Shown here: positions 58,545 to 64,000 of the stretch, one piece after another
Position numbering within the stretch: the stretch's first letter is position 1
Layout of the letters: each line of letters starts with the position of its first letter
NCBI RefSeq assembly: GCF_047718555.1
Contig: NZ_JBDNRK010000003.1
Coordinates: 1 to 64,000, forward strand
Source of the DNA: Clostridium_I sp047718555
GTDB lineage: Bacteria; Bacillota; Clostridia; Clostridiales; Clostridiaceae
Length of the DNA: 64,000 bases
Reading direction: 5' to 3'
Notes under the pieces: model-generated
The model's database searches: none
Seen by the model: only the letters and a program-made list of their open reading frames with translations
Told to the model about the DNA's origin: nothing
Position numbers and translations under genes: made by a program

Positions 58545-58590
58545 TTAAAGAAGAAGTTTCATATGATTGGAAGCTTCTTCTTTAATTTTG
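58545..58590 (+). terminator. terminator after the EFR1 gene
   Basis: TTAAAGAAGAAG (58545-58556) pairs perfectly with CTTCTTCTTTAA (58574-58585), with a T-rich tail. Confidence 0.85.
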
Positions 58591-58702
58591 TTTACAATAG
58601 AATTTTTAAAATTTTAGTAGAATGTAATGACTTACATAAAATTTAATTATTAAGATATTTCAACATTATGTATATGTGATGGATATATTTATACTTTATT
58701 CT

Positions 58703-58747
58703 AATTATTAGTTGATAATTTATAATTTATCTTATACTATTTACATA
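58703..58747 (+). repeat. 45-bp repeat shared with 54276-54320
   Basis: Thirty-seven of 45 positions match 54276-54320. It lies just before the small zinc-ribbon gene and may carry its promoter. TTGATA and TATACT are present, but the spacing (about 15) is short for sigma-A. Confidence 0.5.
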
Positions 58748-58818
58748 GAAGACAATTGAAAATTTCAGCATATAGATTAAAAGATTAAAATAAATAAAAA
58801 CTATAGGAGGTGAACGAT

Positions 58819-58995
58819 ATGGCTAACGCAATATGCCCTAAATGTGGAACGCTTAAAGAACTTGATATTATTGTAAATGAAACCGAAGAAATTGACTCTG
58901 ATGAAAATATACTAAAGATTAAGACTAATAACTTCTATTGCTCTTCTTGTCATGTATTTGTAAAAAGTGAAAATATAAAATCAAAAAAATTATAG
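58819..58995 (+). CDS. small zinc-ribbon protein
   Basis: The 58-residue protein has two CPxC-type pairs (AICPKCGTL near the start and FYCSSCHVFV near the end), forming a zinc ribbon of the type seen in small bacterial proteins. ATG 58819 follows AGGAGGTG. It may bind nucleic acid or a protein partner; no specific family is recognised. Confidence 0.8.
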   Translation: MANAICPKCGTLKELDIIVNETEEIDSDENILKIKTNNFYCSSCHVFVKSENIKSKKL

Positions 58996-59045
58996 CTGTA
59001 TAAAAAATAATATAGCTAACTATTATAATGAATTGAGGTGATTTT

Positions 59046-59627
59046 ATGAATAAGATATTTATATTTATTTATGATGGAATGGCTGACTTTGAAATGACTC
59101 TTATTGCTCACATTTTAGGGACAGACTTAGGTAAGGAAATAGTTACTATTGCATATGAAAATCATATTATAAGAAGTTTATCTGGCTTGGAATATAAACC
59201 TAAAGCTTTAGTTAAAGATATTGTTGAAGCCGATGCGAATGGATTAATAATTCCTGGTGGGTGGAATGGTGAACTTAGACCAGAATTAATTGATTTGATT
59301 AAAAATATTAATTCAGGAGGAAAGCTTTTAGGTGCAATTTGTGGTGGACCATATTTTTTGGCAAAAGCTAATATTCTAAAGAATAGAAAATATACTACTT
59401 CAATGATTGAATGGACAGAGATGCATAAACAACAATATGGAGAAATTGATCCTTTCCCAAGAGAAAGCTTTGTTAATGAAAGAGTTGTAGTAGATGAAAA
59501 TTTAATAACCTCTCAGGGAGTAGCTTTTATTGATTTTGCATGTGAAATATGTGATTGGTTTAAATTATTTAAAAGCAAAGATGAAAAAAATCAATTTTTA
59601 AAAACTCTAAAAGGTAATATCAACTAA
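59046..59627 (+). CDS. DJ-1/PfpI-family protein
   Basis: The 193-residue protein has the class I glutamine amidotransferase-like fold: MADFEMTLIAHIL, DANGLIIPGGWNGELRPELIDLIKNINSGGKLLGAICGGPYFLAKANIL, with the nucleophilic cysteine in GAICGG. Family members act as glyoxalases, deglycases or chaperones. The conserved E in DGMADFE and C in AICGG form the usual pair. GAGGTG precedes the ATG. Confidence 0.9.
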   Translation: MNKIFIFIYDGMADFEMTLIAHILGTDLGKEIVTIAYENHIIRSLSGLEYKPKALVKDIVEADANGLIIPGGWNGELRPELIDLIKNINSGGKLLGAICGGPYFLAKANILKNRKYTTSMIEWTEMHKQQYGEIDPFPRESFVNERVVVDENLITSQGVAFIDFACEICDWFKLFKSKDEKNQFLKTLKGNIN

Positions 59628-59696
59628 GTATTATAAGTATACTTGTAAATTAATTTGTAAATTTCTTATTGGTGAAATTATATGGTGGAGGGGTTT

Positions 59697-60518
59697 ATGA
59701 ATACATTATATGTCTCTGATTTAGATGGAACACTATTGAATAGCAATTCTCAATTGTCAGAAGAAAGTAAAGAAATAATCAATACTTTAGTGAAGAAGGG
59801 TGTTAAATTTACCTACGCAACTGCTCGTTCCTTTTCATCTGCCTCCAAAATAATTGATGGATTACAATTATCTATTCCTGCCATAACCTATAATGGTGCT
59901 TTCTTTGTGGAAACTAATAATGGAAAAATTATATATTCAACTTCTTTTTCAGATGAACAGATAAAATATGTTTCAAGGATTTTTATAGAAAATAAAGTTT
60001 ATCCCCTTGTTTATTCTTTATTAGAGGGCAAAGAAAGAGTTTCATGGATAAAAGGGAAGGAAAACGAAGGAATATTATACTATCTAAAATTAAGAAAAGG
60101 AGATAAAAGATTAAGATCTGTCACAGAGGAAATGGAATTGTATTCAGGTAATATATTTTATTTTACAGCCATCGGTGAAAAAAATAAATTGGAATTATTA
60201 AAAAGATATTTTGATGATAAATCTCAGTTTGTATGTACATTGCAGCAAGAGTTATATAGAGATAATGAATATTGGCTGGAAATTATGCCTCCAACTGCAA
60301 CAAAAGCAATGGGCGTAAAAAGGCTAAAAGAACTTATGAATTTCGATAGAGTAATATGTTTTGGTGATGCAATTAATGATATTTCTATGTTTAAAATTGC
60401 AGATTTTGCCTATGCTGTTGCAAACGCCAATCCCCAATTAAAACAGATTTCAACTGGGATTATTGCTTCAAATGATGAGGATGGAGTTGCTAAATGGTTA
60501 TTAGAGCATGTAATTTAA
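59697..60518 (+). CDS. Cof-type HAD-superfamily hydrolase
   Basis: The 273-residue protein is a Cof/YbjI-like HAD IIB phosphatase: motif I SDLDGTLL, motif II TARSFSS, motif III via K and motif IV CFGDAINDISMF with the acidic GDxxND pair. It acts on sugar or nucleotide phosphates. ATG 59697 follows GGTGGAGGGG; the earlier ATG is in that site. Confidence 0.92.
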   Translation: MNTLYVSDLDGTLLNSNSQLSEESKEIINTLVKKGVKFTYATARSFSSASKIIDGLQLSIPAITYNGAFFVETNNGKIIYSTSFSDEQIKYVSRIFIENKVYPLVYSLLEGKERVSWIKGKENEGILYYLKLRKGDKRLRSVTEEMELYSGNIFYFTAIGEKNKLELLKRYFDDKSQFVCTLQQELYRDNEYWLEIMPPTATKAMGVKRLKELMNFDRVICFGDAINDISMFKIADFAYAVANANPQLKQISTGIIASNDEDGVAKWLLEHVI

Positions 60519-60617
60519 AATTAAAAGTGGCTAATCTTAAGAAATGAATTAAGTGTAAATTTTTATAATACATTGGAGATTGTGTGGAAAATATTTTATC
60601 TAGATCCTTGTAATTTG

Positions 60618-60654
60618 TTGACAAATATATCATATAAATTTATTCTGTTAACAG
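60618..60654 (+). promoter_or_regulatory. promoter with palindromic operator
   Basis: TTGACA (60618-60623), a 17-base spacer and TATTCT (60641-60646), followed by the palindrome CTGTTAACAG (60645-60654), lie just before the isochorismatase-like gene. The palindrome overlaps the -10 and may bind a repressor. Confidence 0.5.
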
Positions 60655-60707
60655 AAGGTATGAGAAGAACTTATAATTTTTTATTTAGTGAAAAAGGGTG
60701 AATTTTT

Positions 60708-61352
60708 ATGGATATTAATAAAATTTTTGATATGGAAAGAGAAATTAAAGGAAGAACAATCCATTTAGACCATTTTCCAAAGAAAAATACAGCAATAGTT
60801 ATAGTCGATATGGTGAAGGGCTTTGTAAATAAGGGTATACTTTCTTCACCGAGGATTATCTCTATTATAGATACCATTGTCAATTTAAACGAAATAAGTA
60901 ATGGATATAAAAAGATATTTTTTCTAGATGAACATGAAGAAAATTCTGCTGAACTTACTACTTACGCAAAACATTGTATAAAGGGAACAGAAGAAAGTGA
61001 ACTCATAGATGAATTAAATACAGACGCTATATTCAATAAAAATACAACTATGATTTCTAAAAATAGTACTAATGGATTTCATGCACCGGCTTTTAAAGTA
61101 TGGCTTGAAAAGAATGAAGATATTATAGAAAACTATATAGTAATTGGGTGTGAAGCTGACATATGTGTAAGTCATTTTGCTACTACCCTTAAGACTTATT
61201 TTAATGAAAAAAATCTCAACAAGAGAATAATTGTGCCTATAAATGGGGTTGAAACCTTTGATTTTGGAACTCATGATGGAGATTTGATGAAAATTATTTC
61301 ACTATGGGAAATGAAAGCAAATGGAATTGAAATTGTAGATAAGATATTATAA
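60708..61352 (+). CDS. isochorismatase-like cysteine hydrolase
   Basis: The 214-residue protein shows the family pattern: TAIVIVDMVKGFVNKGI with the catalytic Asp, FLDEHEENSAEL, HCIKGTEESELIDEL, then IVIGCEADICVSHFATTLKTYF with the catalytic Cys region. Members hydrolyse isochorismate, nicotinamide or N-carbamoyl amides. NAD-salvage nicotinamidase is possible because of the HCIKGT and GCEADICV segments, but the substrate is unproven. GGTGAATTTTT precedes the ATG. Confidence 0.88.
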   Translation: MDINKIFDMEREIKGRTIHLDHFPKKNTAIVIVDMVKGFVNKGILSSPRIISIIDTIVNLNEISNGYKKIFFLDEHEENSAELTTYAKHCIKGTEESELIDELNTDAIFNKNTTMISKNSTNGFHAPAFKVWLEKNEDIIENYIVIGCEADICVSHFATTLKTYFNEKNLNKRIIVPINGVETFDFGTHDGDLMKIISLWEMKANGIEIVDKIL

Positions 61353-61478
61353 GAACCATTAATAAATATAATACCAATTGTAAATCAGCTATTTGAATAG
61401 AAAATTAAAACTTCCCAAGTTTCTAAAGAGCATTATAGCAGCAATTAAATAGAAAATAAATTAATTGGAGATTACTTT

Positions 61479-61721
61479 ATGAAAAATAAAGATAAAAATA
61501 AAATAAAATTAACTAATGAGAAAAGAGAAGAGATGATTTCTGCAATAAAAGCTTATTTTTTTAATGAAAGAGAGGAAGAAATGGGTGATTTAGCCGCAAG
61601 TCTTATTTTAAATTTTATTATAGAAGAATTAGCTCAAGAATTTTATAATCAAGGAGTTTATGATTCCTACAAATACATGAATGACAGAATTGATGATTTA
61701 TTATCAATTCAAAAATATTAA
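61479..61721 (+). CDS. DUF2164-family protein
   Basis: The 80-residue protein (IKLTNEKREEMISAIKAYFFNEREEEMGDLAASLILNFIIEELAQEFYNQGVYDSYKYMNDRIDDL) matches the DUF2164 pattern, including GDL.A..I..F and FYNQGVYD. The family is small, helical and of unknown role. TTGGAG lies a little before the ATG. Confidence 0.9.
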   Translation: MKNKDKNKIKLTNEKREEMISAIKAYFFNEREEEMGDLAASLILNFIIEELAQEFYNQGVYDSYKYMNDRIDDLLSIQKY

Positions 61722-61851
61722 CGTTGTTTTAATCCAGTAAATAAATTCAGAAGGACTAAAATATGATACATTATTCTAAAATAACAGATTATAATAACTA
61801 TTATACTAATATCATTTTATAATAAATATATAATAGAATTTTATTAGTATA

Positions 61852-61874
61852 TATGTTATTATATAAATAACATA
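61852..61874. promoter_or_regulatory. candidate MarR operator
   Basis: TATGTTATT (61852-61860) and AATAACATA (61866-61874) are perfect half-sites around five bases, 110 bases before the MarR gene. A second dyad, AACGTATAACGTATATT, lies at about 61888-61905. Such palindromes are typical MarR binding sites. Confidence 0.5.
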
Positions 61875-61983
61875 CGAATATCGTAATAAACGTATAACGT
61901 ATATTATTTATTGAGAACTAAATTTTTCAATAAAAATAATAATATGTACTTTTAACAATATAATTTATAGGAGGAGATATTAT

Positions 61984-62418
61984 TTGGACCAAAATACTTT
62001 ATTGCATAAACTGATAGAAATATTAGAGTACAAAAATCTTTACCAGTTTGAAACATCTAATATTCAACCGCAGGACATGTATATTTTAGAAAGGATATAT
62101 TTTAGAAAGAAATTAAAGGTTAAGGATATATCAAAGGAATACAACATACCAGCTTCAACGGCTACAGGCATTATAGATAGATTAGAGGATAAAAGGTATA
62201 TTAAAAGAACTAGAGATAATGCAGATAGAAGAATTGTAGAACTTATTATAACTGAAGAGGGGTGTCAGGTAATACAGGATCATATCAATCAGGATAAAAT
62301 ATTTGCTGAAAATTTATTTAGTACATTGGAAGAAAATAAAAAAATAGTATTTAAACAGCTGCTGTCTGAATTGATTGATAATGTAAATAAAGAAGAGTTG
62401 TTTAAACAAAATCAATAA
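61984..62418 (+). CDS. MarR-family transcriptional regulator
   Basis: The 144-residue protein is a MarR winged helix: QPQDMYILERIYFRKKLKVKDISKEYNIPASTATGIIDRLEDKRYIKRTRDNADRRIVELIITEEGCQVI. The DRRIV.L.IT segment is the beta wing. It starts at TTG after GGAGGAGAT. Position directly before a FetAB-type metal exporter suggests it represses the operon and responds to metal or oxidative signals. Confidence 0.92.
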   Translation: MDQNTLLHKLIEILEYKNLYQFETSNIQPQDMYILERIYFRKKLKVKDISKEYNIPASTATGIIDRLEDKRYIKRTRDNADRRIVELIITEEGCQVIQDHINQDKIFAENLFSTLEENKKIVFKQLLSELIDNVNKEELFKQNQ

Positions 62419-62436
62419 TTAAAGAAGGTGCTCATA

Positions 62437-63093
62437 TTGTCTTTAGTAGATTTTCAAAATGTGACATATGTTAATGATAATAAAATTATATTAAAAAATA
62501 TATCAGTAAATGTTGATTCAGGAGATTTTATTTCTGTAGTAGGACCTTCAGGCAGCGGAAAAAGTACATTTTTAAAATTGTGTGCTCAGCTAATAAGTCC
62601 TACAGAAGGAGATATAGTTTATAAGAATAAATCCTATATGGAATATAGTCCCGTAGAGTGGAGAAAAAGTATAGGATACTGCTTTCAAAATCCTTATCTC
62701 TTTGGAGACACTGTAATGGATAATTTAAAATTTCCATATTCAATAAGAAGTAAAAAAATAGATCTAAAAAGGGTGGAAGAACTTTTTGCAATTTTTAACA
62801 TTAAAAGCGATTGTCTAGATAATAAGGTAAAGAATCTTTCAGGAGGAGAAAAACAAAGAATAGCACTTATTAGAACTTTATTATTTAAACCAGAAATTCT
62901 TCTGTTAGATGAAGTCACTTCAGCTCTTGATGTGGACAACACTTTGATTGTGGAAAAAGTAATACAGTCTTTAAATGAGGAAGGTATTACAATTTTATGG
63001 ATAACACATAATCCTGTACAAAGTAAGAAATATTCAAATAAAGTAATATCCATGGAAAATGGTGAAATAATGTCTTTGGAGGTTTTAAAATGA
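62437..63093 (+). CDS. fetA: ABC transporter ATP-binding protein (FetA/YbbL-like)
   Basis: The 218-residue ATPase has Walker A GPSGSGKST, the Q-loop CFQNPYLFG, the signature LSGGEKQR, Walker B ILLLDEVTSALD and the H-loop ITHNP. It fits FetA/YbbL, which powers the FetB permease for iron (metal) export and oxidative-stress defence. TTG 62437 is preferred with AAGAAGG spaced 8 bases. Its end overlaps fetB by four bases. Confidence 0.9.
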   Translation: MSLVDFQNVTYVNDNKIILKNISVNVDSGDFISVVGPSGSGKSTFLKLCAQLISPTEGDIVYKNKSYMEYSPVEWRKSIGYCFQNPYLFGDTVMDNLKFPYSIRSKKIDLKRVEELFAIFNIKSDCLDNKVKNLSGGEKQRIALIRTLLFKPEILLLDEVTSALDVDNTLIVEKVIQSLNEEGITILWITHNPVQSKKYSNKVISMENGEIMSLEVLK

Positions 63094-63851
63094 ATAACGG
63101 AGCAGATATTAACATTTCTTCAATGCTAGTTTCGTCTCTACTTGTATTGATTTCTCTTTTTTTTGCCTATTTTCAAAAACTAAAGTTAGAAAAAGAAATA
63201 ATTATAAGTGTAATTAGAGCTGTAATTCAGCTGGTTGCTGTTGGCTATTTACTTAACTACATATTTGGTTTTAAAAGTCCTATTTTTACTACGTTTTTAT
63301 TGGTTTTTATGACATTTAATGCTGCTTATAATGCGGCGAAAAGGGGCAAAGGAGTAAAAAATGGAGTACTCATAGCCTTTATTTCAATATCTGTAGGAAC
63401 CATTAGTACTCTAGTAATTCTTGTGCTTTCAGGAGTTATAAAATATGAGGCCTACCAGATAATACCTATAGGCGGAATGATTATAAGCAATGCAATGGTA
63501 GCTTTGGGATTGTCTTTTAAACAGATGAGTTCATCTTTTAAAAATAAACGTGAAGAGGTGGAGACAAAACTTTCACTAGGGGCAGATGTTTTACCATCAT
63601 CTATAGAAATAATAAGAGATTCTGTTAAAACTGGAATGCTTCCCACAATCGACTCCACAAAGACATTAGGAATTGTATCTCTACCGGGTATGATGACCGG
63701 ACTGATTTTGGCTGGTACTTCACCAGTTAATGCTATTAAATATCAAATAATAGTTGCCTTCATGCTTCTTTCTACTACAGCTATATCCTCATTTATAGCC
63801 TGTTATATGTGTTATAAGAATTTTTTTAATAAACGAAAACAACTAATTTAG
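63090..63851 (+). CDS. fetB: FetB/YbbM-family permease (UPF0014)
   Basis: The 253-residue membrane protein has six to seven helices and the conserved central sequence LSLGADVLPSSIEIIRDSVKTGMLPTIDSTKTLGIVSLPGMMTGLILAGTSPVNAIKYQIIVAFMLLS, the UPF0014 signature. With FetA it should form a heavy-metal/iron exporter. Translation is coupled to fetA by an ATGA overlap. A reverse-facing gene or terminator is not seen; a promoter for the next gene follows after 40 bases. Confidence 0.92.
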   Translation: MNNGADINISSMLVSSLLVLISLFFAYFQKLKLEKEIIISVIRAVIQLVAVGYLLNYIFGFKSPIFTTFLLVFMTFNAAYNAAKRGKGVKNGVLIAFISISVGTISTLVILVLSGVIKYEAYQIIPIGGMIISNAMVALGLSFKQMSSSFKNKREEVETKLSLGADVLPSSIEIIRDSVKTGMLPTIDSTKTLGIVSLPGMMTGLILAGTSPVNAIKYQIIVAFMLLSTTAISSFIACYMCYKNFFNKRKQLI

Positions 63852-63892
63852 GAAAAAATTATATATTCTTTATATATTTACAAATTCATAAC

Positions 63893-63935
63893 TTGACAAT
63901 AGGAATTATTTATCATAGTATATAAATTGATAAAT
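63893..63935 (+). promoter_or_regulatory. promoter with overlapping dyad
   Basis: TTGACA (63893-63898), a 17-base spacer and TAGTAT (63916-63921) precede the last gene. ATTTATCA (63908-63915) and TGATAAAT (63928-63935) form a perfect palindrome across the -10 box, so this promoter is probably repressed by a dimeric regulator, perhaps the product of that gene. Confidence 0.55.
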
Positions 63936-63963
63936 ACGTATTGGTTTAGTAGGGTGATTTTAG

Positions 63964-64000
63964 ATGAATTTACAGGATATGGATCGCTTTAGCTTGATTA
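63964..64000 (+). CDS. start of a gene cut by the window end
   Basis: ATG 63964 follows AGGGTGATTTT and begins MNLQDMDRFSLI. Only 12 codons are present, so no function can be assigned. The palindrome over its promoter would fit an autoregulated transcription factor. Confidence 0.5.
   Translation, partial: MNLQDMDRFSLI

Noticed and set aside
1..64000. CRISPR array or transposase-bearing insertion sequence
   Set aside because: No regularly spaced repeats with unique spacers and no transposase-like protein were seen.

Overview
The window is a very AT-rich chromosomal segment of a low-GC Firmicute, most likely a Clostridium (sensu stricto or a close relative). The pointers are a small acid-soluble spore protein, a GGGtGRT/NifU-like iron-sulfur gene pair, a LytS/LytT pair, strong AGGAGG ribosome binding sites and A/T-ending codons. 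The species cannot be named from the sequence alone.

Left flank (1-7309): a reverse-strand SASP gene, a long palindromic extragenic repeat, a guanylate-kinase-like gene, a LytS/LytT two-component pair next to an OFA-type major facilitator transporter, tRNA-Leu(CAA), and a NifU-like scaffold plus GGGtGRT protein operon.

Integrated element (about 7310-42529, 35.2 kb): a complete-looking siphovirus-type prophage sits in the 3' end of the GGGtGRT gene. The last 94 bases of that gene and 8 bases beyond it are perfectly duplicated as 102-bp direct repeats at 7208-7309 (attL) and 42428-42529 (attR), so the host gene stays intact. Left to right it holds a tyrosine integrase, a probable structured RNA with its own terminator, a small HTH protein, an FtsK-like ATPase with a Replic_Relax-like protein (a module more usual on plasmids and ICEs), a reverse-strand repressor, and a 949-residue protein that I read as a single-chain two-barrel RNA polymerase of the YonO/QDE-1 type (catalytic D-x-D-S-D). 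It continues with a DEAH helicase, a gene-poor region rich in paired structures, an HNH protein, terminase genes with a core-only tyrosine recombinase between them, head, connector and tail genes (with a -1 frameshift site in the tail chaperones), a holin-like gene and two exported or membrane proteins. I find no DNA polymerase, primase or endolysin.

Right flank (42530-64000): a truncated second integrase and a 15-bp echo of the att core at 45178 suggest an older, decayed element next to the live one. An accessory region of small enzymes follows: a C39-like peptidase, several GNAT acetyltransferases (some reduced to fragments), an E2-type acyltransferase, OsmC, an ICMT-like methyltransferase, YdcF, HxlR with PEBP, a membrane acyltransferase, MerR with a flavodoxin/ferredoxin fusion, a DJ-1/PfpI protein, a HAD phosphatase, an isochorismatase-like hydrolase and DUF2164. 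It ends with a MarR-controlled FetAB-type metal export operon.

The most unusual parts are the phage-borne polymerase, the two covarying hairpins at 21020-21073 and 21221-21269, the structured RNA beside the integrase, and the layered integration history at one att site.
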